A stretch of DNA of 64,000 nucleotides from Rickettsiales bacterium (GTDB taxonomy: Bacteria; Pseudomonadota; Alphaproteobacteria; Rickettsiales; UBA8987). This document shows positions 42,629 through 50,020 of this stretch, one piece after another. The DNA lies in assembly GCA_020630095.1 (NCBI GenBank), contig JAHDCD010000003.1, positions 62,001 through 126,000 on the forward strand. The letters are read 5' to 3'. The translations under genes were made by a program, and so were the position numbers. How positions within the stretch are numbered: the stretch's first letter is position 1; each line of letters opens with the position of its first letter. Under the pieces are notes generated by a model, which ran no database searches, was not told the DNA's origin, and saw nothing but the letters and a program-made list of their open reading frames with translations.

Positions 42629-43264
42629 ATGGGTAACGAAATCCAAAATAACAACCCAAAGCTAAACTTAGATACTCATGCAGAGTTTAAGCGTTTAGTG
42701 AATGAGGATATAGCTCCTGATCAGGCTGATGCTATTATTGATGTAGTAAAGCAACTAGTCTTAGGTAGCGTTGCTACGCGTTCAGACTTTAGTAATATTC
42801 AACTAAATATTGAACAATTACGAGCGGCTATTAAAGAATCTATTATTGAAGCCGATTCAAAAACTAAAGATTTATTAAACGACTATACACGTAAATTTGA
42901 AGAAAAATCGACTGCGATTGAGCATCGTATTGGTATTCGTTTAGAAAGCTTTGATGATGAGCTACAATCATCTGAAAAGAAAATTCAAGATATGGTAGAA
43001 GTGCTGGTTGCGAAGATTTCGCGTATGCAGTCTGCTATGCCTGATAAGAACTCTATGCTACGTGATATTGAAGAATCTGAGCGTAGAATTATTAAACAAA
43101 TTAAAGATGTTAAAGGCTTTGTTAGAAAGTCTAAAAATTCATCCATCAGTGTTATTAACTTGGTTATTTTACTTGTTAACTTAGGGCTAGTTGCTGTGGC
43201 GATTAACCTAATTTATAACCAAGACTTCGCATTACCTTCATGGTTAAATTTTCTAATTTTTTAA
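42629..43264 (+). CDS. Coiled-coil membrane protein (DUF1640/CCDC90-like)
   Basis: 211 aa. The N-terminal LNLDTHAEFKRLVNEDIAPD followed by QADAIIDVVKQLV resembles the head of DUF1640/CCDC90 proteins (bacterial relatives of the mitochondrial calcium uniporter regulator). A long coiled coil (about 60-175) and one C-terminal membrane helix (VINLVILLVNLGLVAVAINL) complete that layout. Function in bacteria is unknown. Confidence 0.65.
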   Translation: MGNEIQNNNPKLNLDTHAEFKRLVNEDIAPDQADAIIDVVKQLVLGSVATRSDFSNIQLNIEQLRAAIKESIIEADSKTKDLLNDYTRKFEEKSTAIEHRIGIRLESFDDELQSSEKKIQDMVEVLVAKISRMQSAMPDKNSMLRDIEESERRIIKQIKDVKGFVRKSKNSSISVINLVILLVNLGLVAVAINLIYNQDFALPSWLNFLIF

Positions 43265-43325
43265 TTTAGGCACTTCCGCGGTAATTTTTAAATCGTAAAT
43301 ACTCTTAAGCACACAACGAGAGTAT

Positions 43326-44039
43326 ATGAGTACGAATTTTCAAGATATTAAATTTGAGGTTAAATCTATTTCAACAACTGGTTTCTTTTCTGGTTATGCA
43401 AGCGTATTTAATAGAAAAGATAATCACAATGACATTATAGTGCGCGGTGCATTTACTGACACTATTGCATCAAAAGATTTATCAAAAATTAAACTACTTT
43501 GGCAGCATAAAACAGACGAGCCTATTGGGCAAATAATCAATATCCGAGAAGATGATTATGGGCTGTATATTGAAGGACAGCTTTTACTAGAAATTACTAA
43601 AGGTGCAGAGGTTTATGCGCTGATGAAACAAGAAATTATTACCGGACTTAGCATTGGCTACACGGTTACTGATTTCGAACTGGATAATATGTCCGGCACA
43701 CGAATATTAAAATCTCTGAACTTGCTTGAAGTTAGCTTAGTTACTTTTCCTGCTCAGGAAGCGGCAGAAGTGATTAATGTTAAGTCAAACCTGAATTGTC
43801 ATTCCCGTGAAGGCGGGAATCTCCCTAAAAACTCAAGAGAGATCCCCGATCAAGTCAGGGATGACAAAAGTAGAATGAACATTAGAGATTTTGAAAAATT
43901 CCTGCGCGATGCAGGCTTCTCTAGATCTGAAGCTAAGATGATATCTAATAACGGCTTTAAATCTAACAGCACTCAGCGCGATGCTGAATTTATACAGCTT
44001 TCTGGAGCTGTTGATACCGCCATGATGGCACTTACTTAA
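43326..44039 (+). CDS. GTA/HK97-family prohead protease with in-frame family-1 insertion
   Basis: 237 aa. Maturation protease of a tailed-phage-like head. Family features: FSGYASVFNRKDNHNDIIVRGAF, the catalytic His in KLLWQHKTDEPIG, ITGLSIGYTV with the catalytic Ser, and LNLLEVSLVTFPAQEAAEV. A family-1 repeat (43798-43865) encodes the CHSREGGNLPKN...EIPDQVRDDK stretch after residue 155, in the spacer before the C-terminal helical part. First gene of a five-gene GTA-like head block; terminase and portal genes are missing. Confidence 0.92.
   Translation: MSTNFQDIKFEVKSISTTGFFSGYASVFNRKDNHNDIIVRGAFTDTIASKDLSKIKLLWQHKTDEPIGQIINIREDDYGLYIEGQLLLEITKGAEVYALMKQEIITGLSIGYTVTDFELDNMSGTRILKSLNLLEVSLVTFPAQEAAEVINVKSNLNCHSREGGNLPKNSREIPDQVRDDKSRMNIRDFEKFLRDAGFSRSEAKMISNNGFKSNSTQRDAEFIQLSGAVDTAMMALT
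43798..43865 (+). repeat. Family-1 repeat inside the prohead protease gene
   Basis: Full-length plus-orientation copy, slightly diverged (GTCATTCCCGTGAAGGCGGG; right arm GATCAAGTCAGGGATGAC). It is read in the same frame as the cmk copy. Changes (CGCGAA to CGTGAA, CGG for GGG) suggest age. Confidence 0.92.
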
Positions 44040-44087
44040 CCATACTTAATTGAATTATATTACAGCGTACTACCTCAAGGTTAAAAA

Positions 44088-44139
44088 CGTAAAAATCCAG
44101 ATATGGAAAAATGCATATCTGGAAATATGGGTTTTTACG
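44088..44139. repeat. Hairpin between protease and major capsid genes
   Basis: CGTAAAAATCC ... GGGTTTTTACG outer arms enclose CCAGATATG ... CATATCTGG. Lies in a 156-192-bp gap where GTA operons normally have little spacing. Could end the protease transcript or process the mRNA so that capsid protein is made in excess. Confidence 0.6.
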
Positions 44140-44231
44140 GATTAGTACTGAAATATAATGAAATTTTGAGCTTTTTATAACTTATAACCTTTGCATTGGT
44201 TTTTGCCGATGCAATACAAACACTTAATAAA

Positions 44232-45398
44232 ATGTCTTTAAATCAAATTACAAACAAGGTGAATGAACTAGGCAATGCTTGGGAAGAATTCAAAAATATT
44301 AACGATAGAAGATTAGCTGAAGTAGAGAAAAAAGGTTCGGCTGATATTCTAACTACAAATCACTTAAACCGCTTGAATGAGCGTATTTCTGATATTGAAA
44401 CATCATCAATGCGCCCTGAAGGTGCTAAGGGGTTTTCAGTTGAAAATGTGGAGCATAAAAATGCGTTTAATGATTATATTCGTTCTGGTGAAGAGAATGG
44501 CCTGAAGAATATCGAGAGCAAATCGCTTTCTGCATCTGTTAATACTGATGGTGGTTATTTAGTTTCATCACAAATGAGTGAAAGCATTGGCTGTGAGTTA
44601 GAAATAACTTCTCCTATGAGACAGCTTGCTAATATTGAAACTATTTCTAAGGATGCTTTAGAGGTTATTATTAATACATCTGAAGCGGAAGCTATGTGGA
44701 GCTTAGGTGAAACGGCTTCTCATGGTGATACTTTAACGCCTACGATTGATAAGAAAATTATCCCCGCGCATGAAATTTGTGCCCAGCCAAAAGCTACGCA
44801 AAAGCTTATTGATGATTCATGCATTGATATTGAAGAGTGGTTATCGCGCAGATTAAGCCAAGCTTTCTCTCGCGTTGAGAATGATGGTTTCATTAACGGC
44901 GATGGTATTAACAAGCCGACTGGTATTTTATATTATCCTGATGGCACATCTACTGGCACTGTTGAGCAAGTTGCTTCGGGTGTATCTGGCGATGTTACTG
45001 CGGATTCAATTATTGAGCTTTATTACTCGCTAGATGAGTACCATGCAGTTAATGGTACATTTATGATGAACCGCGCTACTGCGCAAGCTGTACGCTTATT
45101 AAAGGAAAGCTCTACGGGGCAATATTTATGGGCTCCAGGGTTAACGCAAGGTTCACCTGACACATTAATGGGTCGCCCTGTGGCATTATCTGCCGATATG
45201 CCAATACCTGCCGCGGGTTCATTGTCTGTAGCGTTTGCAGATTTCCAATGTGCATATACAATTGTTGATAGAAACGAGATTACAGTTCTACGTGATCCAT
45301 TCACTGATAAGCCGTTCGTTAAGTACTATACTACTAAGCGCGTTGGTGGCGATATCACTAACTTTGATGCAATCAAACTTCTTAAACTGGACGTATAA
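44232..45398 (+). CDS. GTA/HK97-family major capsid protein
   Basis: 388 aa from ATG 44232 (a TTG at 44196 would add 12). An N-terminal coiled-coil scaffold region (to about residue 70) is followed by the HK97 fold: GYLVSSQMSESI (cognate of GG.LVP.), ISPMRQLANIETIS-like strand, the E-loop TSEAEAMWSLGE, ENDGFINGDGINKPTGIL, YHAVNGTFMMNR, GSPDTLMGRPVALSADMP and GDITNFDAIKLLKL. The scaffold is normally removed by the protease encoded upstream. Confidence 0.92.
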   Translation: MSLNQITNKVNELGNAWEEFKNINDRRLAEVEKKGSADILTTNHLNRLNERISDIETSSMRPEGAKGFSVENVEHKNAFNDYIRSGEENGLKNIESKSLSASVNTDGGYLVSSQMSESIGCELEITSPMRQLANIETISKDALEVIINTSEAEAMWSLGETASHGDTLTPTIDKKIIPAHEICAQPKATQKLIDDSCIDIEEWLSRRLSQAFSRVENDGFINGDGINKPTGILYYPDGTSTGTVEQVASGVSGDVTADSIIELYYSLDEYHAVNGTFMMNRATAQAVRLLKESSTGQYLWAPGLTQGSPDTLMGRPVALSADMPIPAAGSLSVAFADFQCAYTIVDRNEITVLRDPFTDKPFVKYYTTKRVGGDITNFDAIKLLKLDV

Positions 45399-45404
45399 TT
45401 AACA

Positions 45405-45496
45405 GCGAGGATTAGTGCTTTAGCGAGGAGTGGCGAGGGTTAGCAATAACTTATCCTAATCCTCGCTAATAGCTAATCCTCGCTATCCCTCGCTAA
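45405..45496. repeat. Locus-specific word hairpin between capsid and connector genes
   Basis: The left side repeats GCGAGGATTAG, TAGCGAGGAG, GGCGAGGGTTAGC; the right side carries TTATCCTAATCCTCGCTAAT, AGCTAATCCTCGC and TATCCCTCGCTAA. About 40-bp arms with sloppy internal repeats. It begins 7 bp after the capsid stop and ends 3 bp before the next start. Confidence 0.8.
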
Positions 45497-45499
45497 ATT

Positions 45500-46012
45500 A
45501 TGTATAAAATTTCTCAAATAATACCACCTGGAACTAATTGCGTTTCACTAGCTGAAGCTAAAGCATATTTACGTATTTCGCATGCTAATGACGATGCTTT
45601 AATTACTGACTTTATTAAGGCCGCCGAAGCCGCTGCTGAAAAGTTTATGAGGCGCGCAATAGTTACGCAAACTTATCAAGTTACCTACGGGTATCTTGGC
45701 GATAATTGCTATAGCTTGCCATACTCTCCAGCGCAATCTGTTAGCGAGGTTAGATTGATTGATAATAATATTACAACAGCATTAACGGCTAGTGATTATG
45801 AACTTTCGGCAGATTGTGAAGCGATTAACATTAATAAATGCACTGATAAAATTGAAGTGGATTATGTTGTTGGTTTTACCGATGTACCTGAAGATATAAA
45901 ACAAGGTATTTTGATTCATATGGCAAAAAGCTATTTGAGCCCTGTGCCATGTATCGCGATTCCTACCGCGTCTAAAGAAGCTTATTTACCATATAGAAGG
46001 GTTAGAATTTAA
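45500..46012 (+). CDS. GTA head-tail connector (gp6-like)
   Basis: 170 aa. Begins with SLAEAKAYLRISHANDDALI and AAEAAAEKFMRRAIVTQTY, the hallmark helical start of phage connector/HK97 gp6-like proteins in GTAs. C-terminal EVDYVVGFTDVPEDIKQGILIHMAKSYLSP is also standard. Forms the ring joining portal and tail. Confidence 0.88.
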   Translation: MYKISQIIPPGTNCVSLAEAKAYLRISHANDDALITDFIKAAEAAAEKFMRRAIVTQTYQVTYGYLGDNCYSLPYSPAQSVSEVRLIDNNITTALTASDYELSADCEAININKCTDKIEVDYVVGFTDVPEDIKQGILIHMAKSYLSPVPCIAIPTASKEAYLPYRRVRI

Positions 46013-46013
46013 A

Positions 46014-46373
46014 ATGACAAATTGTTGTGAATATAATAACGGCTCAAGCGTAAATTCAATTGTAACAAATGCGACTGATTTAATTACGTTTGAAGAGCCA
46101 ACTTTAGCGCCTGATAATTTAGGTGGCTACGCTTGTTTGTTCTCAAGTTTTGCATCGCAGAATGCGAATGTTGAGGTGGTAAGTAGCACGTCTAACAAGG
46201 AAGAGTTTTTTAATGGAAAAATTCATGAGCATACAAAATATAAAGTTAAAATGAACGCCGTAATGGGACTTAATGAAGAAATGCGCGCTACTTATAATGG
46301 CGAATATTTTGACATTATAAGTGTTACAGAAACAGGCTCAACCCAAGAGCTACTAATAGTTAAACAAGACTAA
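46014..46373 (+). CDS. GTA head-tail adaptor / head closure protein
   Basis: 119 aa, in the position and size of GTA gp7 (SPP1 gp16-like). Beta-rich: GGYACLFSSFASQNANVEVV, THE-like HEHTKYKVKMNAVMGLNEEMRATYNGEYFDIISV (residues 71-104) where the R.. ..G..Y.I..V pattern is that of the head-closure family. The start is one base after the connector stop; the stop overlaps the next ATG. Confidence 0.8.
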   Translation: MTNCCEYNNGSSVNSIVTNATDLITFEEPTLAPDNLGGYACLFSSFASQNANVEVVSSTSNKEEFFNGKIHEHTKYKVKMNAVMGLNEEMRATYNGEYFDIISVTETGSTQELLIVKQD

Positions 46374-46762
46374 TGCAAATTATAGAAACATACAGAAAGG
46401 CTATTTTAGATCATTTAAATGCTGATAGCGCCACGAGTTCCGTGGTTAATATTATAGCAGATTTTATACCGCGCAGTACTAGTTATCCGTATATTAAGTT
46501 AGGTGATACTAAGTTAGAATCGGTTAAAAATACGCTTTCAACTGAGCATTCAATTGAAGTGCCAATTCACATATATTCGGATTATAAAGGCGAAAAAGAG
46601 CTTATAGATATTTGTAAACTAGTAACTAATACGCTTAATAATTTAGATATTAATGCACTTGATTGCTATATCTTTAAGCATAACAAAACCATTATAAATC
46701 AAGATAGAACTGGTAAATTTTACTCCGCTGAGCTACTATATAAGTTAGAAGCTCGTGTTTAG
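46373..46762 (+). CDS. DUF3168 tail-completion protein (GTA gp8-like)
   Basis: 129 aa. VNIIADFIPRSTSYPYIKLGDTKLE and EVPIHIYSDYKGEKELIDICKLVTNTL (residues 25-49 and 62-88) are the DUF3168 pattern, with C-terminal DRTGKFYSAELLYKL. It is the last GTA gene present: the tail tube, tape measure and plate genes that should follow are replaced by a family-1 repeat and an unrelated gene. Confidence 0.85.
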   Translation: MQIIETYRKAILDHLNADSATSSVVNIIADFIPRSTSYPYIKLGDTKLESVKNTLSTEHSIEVPIHIYSDYKGEKELIDICKLVTNTLNNLDINALDCYIFKHNKTIINQDRTGKFYSAELLYKLEARV

Positions 46763-46768
46763 GGGTAT

Positions 46769-46838
46769 GTCATCCCCGACTTGATCGGGGATCTCGGGAA
46801 GCTACCTTAAGGGAGATTCCTGCTTACGCGGGAATGAC
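46769..46838. repeat. Family-1 repeat at the right edge of the GTA block
   Basis: Reverse-orientation copy, GTCATCCCCGACTTGATCGG ... ACGCGGGAATGAC, starting 6 bp after the DUF3168 gene stop. Its terminal ATGAC provides the ATG of the 46834 frame. Confidence 0.92.
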
Positions 46839-47364
46839 AAGATTAAGCGTGTTTAAAAACCTATTTAAATTAATATTTAAGAATAACTCTTCTGGGGAAT
46901 CCACCTCATATGAAGAAGGTAGATACGCGAATCAAGCTGGCGCAAAAGAAGAGATAATTGGTGTTACAAATACCAAAGGAATGGGATTAGATTGGATTCG
47001 TAAAAAGGTTCGTAAAGACAAAGATAAATACAACAAGAAACAGGTTGAGAATATCCAAGAAAAAGATGAGAAAATGAAAGAAATCCTAGCGAAGGAGTCT
47101 TTAAAAGGAAACGAAGCTGATGTTGAATTTTCAAAAGAAAGTGCGCCAGAAGAATGGTCTGAAAAGAATGCGACCGAACAGCGCACAAATATTATCAAAG
47201 CAAAAATGCATAAGTTAACATTGCTTACAACTTCACCCGAAGATGGAATGGATTTAGCTGGCCCTGAAGATGCAATGGAGACTCACACTTTTAAGGAAGT
47301 TATGAAAGACATTGCAACCGCGATATCTCCACAAGAGCACGGCAAGAATGACCCTAACCTTTAA
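46834..47364 (+). CDS. Unknown charged protein with a repeat-borne start codon
   Basis: 176 aa, highly charged and helical: VRKDKDKYNKKQVENIQEK, DEKMKEILAKESLKGNEADV. No membrane helix and no family recognised. The ATG lies in the last bases of the family-1 repeat, preceded by GCGGGA; an alternative GTG at 46849 (VFKNLFKLIFKN) would remove the repeat-encoded residues. The rest of the gene is independent of the repeat. Convergent with lptF, overlapping it by 11 bp. A secreted effector is possible given the T4SS genes, but nothing shows it. Confidence 0.6.
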   Translation: MTRLSVFKNLFKLIFKNNSSGESTSYEEGRYANQAGAKEEIIGVTNTKGMGLDWIRKKVRKDKDKYNKKQVENIQEKDEKMKEILAKESLKGNEADVEFSKESAPEEWSEKNATEQRTNIIKAKMHKLTLLTTSPEDGMDLAGPEDAMETHTFKEVMKDIATAISPQEHGKNDPNL

Positions 47365-48412
47365 TGGTTTTATATGGTAAGAATATCGATAGAGCTAAAA
47401 TTTTAACTCCCCATAAAAATATTAAATCAGGATTCTTTGCTACAGAGCTTTTTAGCATGAAAGCAGATATTAAAATCAGCAAAGATAACAATGAATAAAG
47501 TGCTATTTCTTTAGTTTTCTCATGGCGTGTAAATTCCTTTCTTAAGAATGGCATAAGTGCTAAAAACGTAATGATAATTAAATAGAGAGGATAGAAAAAG
47601 CGCCATGCTAATTCAGCCTTAACTTTATCGTTATCAGTTGCTTCAATTAGCTCGTTAAATGAAAGTTCTTTAGCTTTCTTTTTGCGTACAAAGGTTTCTT
47701 CATCAACATCTTCAAGTTCTATTGTTAAATTGTAACTATCAAAATTAAGGAGTGATAATTTACCTGTTTTAAGGTCACGCTCTTGGCGAGTGCCATCTTC
47801 TAAATAGAAGCGAGCTGAATTGCCGTTATAAAACCTACCGCGAGCAGCCATCATGGTTACTTGCCTATCCTCTTTGCGATCATCTTGGAAGAAGATACCA
47901 TACATATTGCCATCTGAATCGCGGTTTTTAACGTATAAAGTTATGCCTTTTTGGTTAACGAAAGTTTCAGGCTTAATTACTATTTTACCGCCGCCGCGTT
48001 GCATTTCTGAGCGAAGATCGCGGAACTTTTCTTGCGTTAATGGCGATAAATAAAAACCGATAAAATATGATAAAATTAATGCAATGAATGCGAATAAAAT
48101 TGCTGGGCGGGCAACGTGGCCTCGACTCATGCCAGTAGATGAGAATATTACTAATTCGGAGTTCGCGTATAGGCGATTATAAACATAGGCTATGCCAGCA
48201 AAAAGTGCTAAGGGTAGAATTATCCAAACTATGTTAGGCAAAATAAGAACTGAGAATAAAAGAAAGTTCTTTATAGATAAGCCGTAATCGATTATCATTT
48301 CTACGAATCGCAAGCTTTGTGAAAGCCATGCTATACCCGTTAAGGTAAGCACTATAAATAGGCTTGAATAGAACAGCTGTGCGGATATGTATCTGTAAAA
48401 ATAGATAGTAAT
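47354..48412 (-). CDS. lptF: LPS export permease LptF, probably using an ATT start
   Basis: 352 aa. Family pattern: TM1, LRFVEMIIDYGLSIKNFLLFSVLILPNIVWIILPLALFAGI (residues 33-72), the S-G-(M/L)S motif FSSTGMSRGHVARPA, a periplasmic beta-jellyroll and three C-terminal helices. The first conventional start (GTG 48352) cuts TM1 in half. Upstream the frame continues with typical LptF residues (IYFYRYISAQLFYSSLFIV) to ATT 48412, five codons after a stop-free limit; only ATT or CTG are available. ATT is favoured. It stands 5 bp from the divergent IleS-like gene, so promoters must lie within coding regions. Confidence 0.85.
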   Translation of the reverse strand: MTIYFYRYISAQLFYSSLFIVLTLTGIAWLSQSLRFVEMIIDYGLSIKNFLLFSVLILPNIVWIILPLALFAGIAYVYNRLYANSELVIFSSTGMSRGHVARPAILFAFIALILSYFIGFYLSPLTQEKFRDLRSEMQRGGGKIVIKPETFVNQKGITLYVKNRDSDGNMYGIFFQDDRKEDRQVTMMAARGRFYNGNSARFYLEDGTRQERDLKTGKLSLLNFDSYNLTIELEDVDEETFVRKKKAKELSFNELIEATDNDKVKAELAWRFFYPLYLIIITFLALMPFLRKEFTRHEKTKEIALYSLLSLLILISAFMLKSSVAKNPDLIFLWGVKILALSIFLPYKTIKG

Positions 48413-48417
48413 TTTAT

Positions 48418-49191
48418 ATGGTTAACTCAGTACACTTACAAGACTTTCCTGATTCAAACAATATAGCGTTTGATGCCCAACTGGTGAATGCCATGGATAA
48501 GGTGCGTGAGATTTGTAACACCGGCCTATCTATTCGTAATGAAGAAAATGTTCGTATTAGACAGCCAATGGCAAGCATTACCGTTTATGGTGAGAATGCT
48601 AATTCTTTAGCTAATTTCAGTGATATTATAAAAGACGAGCTAAATGTTAAAGAAGTTAAGTTTGAAGAGAATATATCTGAAGTGGCGAGCTTGGATTTAA
48701 AATTAAATTTTCCAATTTTAGGTAAGCGCTTAGGTGCTAAAATGAAAGAGATTGCAGGTGCTGCAAAGCAAGGCAATTGGAAAGATGCCGGTACCGGCCT
48801 TGTTGAAGTTAATGGTGAAAAGTTGGAGCCTGCCGAGTTTAGTTTAACGTTGAACTCTAACATTGAGAAAGGGGCTTCTGGCTTACCATCTAATGATATG
48901 CTAGTAGCGTTCGACCTAGAACTTACAGCGGAACTTATTAATGAAGGTATAGCGCGTGATTTAATCCGTGCAATTCAGCAAGCGCGTAAGGATTCTGGCT
49001 TTGAAGTTTCGAATCATATTAATATATCACTTTGGGCTTCCGATAAAATTAAAGAAGCCGTTAACGATAATTTAACTTATCTTAAAGAGCAGGTGCTAGC
49101 AGAGAATATTGATTTCACCACCCCTAAAAACCCAACAGAACTTACCATCAATGATGAGAATGTAAGCTTTGAACTAGCTGTTGTTAGCTAA
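48418..49191 (+). CDS. Stand-alone C-terminal domain of isoleucyl-tRNA synthetase
   Basis: 257 aa that match only the end of the long (eukaryote-like) IleS: SVHLQDFPD, DAQLVNAMDKVREICNTGLSIRNEENVRIRQPM (residues 19-51), then the final DUF5915-type domain LTAELINEGIARDLIRAIQQARKDSGFEVSNHI (residues 170-202). The catalytic, editing and anticodon-bundle start are missing, and a stop lies three codons upstream. The frame is intact, ends in its own terminator and shows no decay. It may be a 3' fragment left by a rearrangement, a duplicated domain, or half of a split synthetase whose N-terminal part is outside the window. Confidence 0.8.
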   Translation: MVNSVHLQDFPDSNNIAFDAQLVNAMDKVREICNTGLSIRNEENVRIRQPMASITVYGENANSLANFSDIIKDELNVKEVKFEENISEVASLDLKLNFPILGKRLGAKMKEIAGAAKQGNWKDAGTGLVEVNGEKLEPAEFSLTLNSNIEKGASGLPSNDMLVAFDLELTAELINEGIARDLIRAIQQARKDSGFEVSNHINISLWASDKIKEAVNDNLTYLKEQVLAENIDFTTPKNPTELTINDENVSFELAVVS

Positions 49192-49192
49192 T

Positions 49193-49220
49193 AAAAAAGG
49201 GGCTTTGAAGCCCCTTTTTA
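49193..49220 (+). terminator. Intrinsic terminator after the IleS-like gene
   Basis: AAAAAAGGGGCTTTGAAGCC and CCTTTTTA: a 7-bp GC-rich stem with T-run, two bases after the stop. It also works towards the BI-1 gene from the other strand. Confidence 0.93.
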
Positions 49221-49225
49221 GTATT

Positions 49226-49251
49226 GAGATTCCCGCTTGTGCGGGAATGAC
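49226..49251. repeat. Half family-1 repeat
   Basis: GAGATTCCCGCTTGTGCGGG with AATGAC: only the TTCCCGC hairpin and terminal ATGAC, placed between the terminator and the BI-1 stop. Confidence 0.8.
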
Positions 49252-49260
49252 ACTAACGAA

Positions 49261-49962
49261 TTAATCTCTAGCAGAGAATAATCTTAGTAAGAACATGAAT
49301 AGGTTGATGAAGCTGATGTATAGGTGAAGTGCACCTAGGATAGCCATCTTGTCATCAGAACCGATGTTATAGTATAAAGATTTAATCATTTGCGTTGAGT
49401 AAGCAATTAAACCAATTGAAACTGCAACACCAATTAATGATACCGCGAAGCTTAAGCCTTCAGAGCCGATAAACATATTAGCTACTGATGCGATAATTAA
49501 GCCCCATAAGCCCATTACTAAATATCCGCCTATACCGCTTAAATCGCGCTTGGTAACCATGCCGAAAAGCGATGTACCTGCGAATGCACCTGCGGTTATT
49601 AAGAATACTTGGAATATCATGGCCTGAGTATACACCCAGAATATTGGTGTTAATGATGCGCCCATAAGTGCGGCATATATATAGAAACCAATCATTGCGC
49701 TATTACGGCTCATGCGGTTAATGCGCGATTGATAAACCATTACGTAAATTAATGGCGCGAATGAGAATAGCATAAATAGCATCTGATTCTGAACGATTAA
49801 GCTTAAGAAAGCCTCACTTTTAGAAAGTGCATATGAAATTACGCCAGTTAGCCCTAAACCCGTTGCCATATAGCCGTAAACTTTTTCGAAATGTGTGCGA
49901 ATACCGCTATTATCTTGAACGGCTGTATCTGTTTGATTTTGTTTTGTGTAATCTTGTACCAT
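49261..49962 (-). CDS. Bax inhibitor-1/YccA family membrane protein
   Basis: 233 aa with seven hydrophobic helices and the family ends: N-terminal HFEKVYGYMATGLGLTGVISY and C-terminal GALHLYISFINLFMFLLRLF, where the pore Asp pair is replaced by the bacterial type. YccA-like proteins modulate FtsH or act as pH-sensitive calcium leaks. Separated by 58 bp from divergent hisZ. Confidence 0.93.
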   Translation of the reverse strand: MVQDYTKQNQTDTAVQDNSGIRTHFEKVYGYMATGLGLTGVISYALSKSEAFLSLIVQNQMLFMLFSFAPLIYVMVYQSRINRMSRNSAMIGFYIYAALMGASLTPIFWVYTQAMIFQVFLITAGAFAGTSLFGMVTKRDLSGIGGYLVMGLWGLIIASVANMFIGSEGLSFAVSLIGVAVSIGLIAYSTQMIKSLYYNIGSDDKMAILGALHLYISFINLFMFLLRLFSARD

Positions 49963-50020
49963 AATAATATATTGTTATTAACTTTAGACTTAGTTACCAT
50001 TGTAGCAAAAATCAAGGTCA

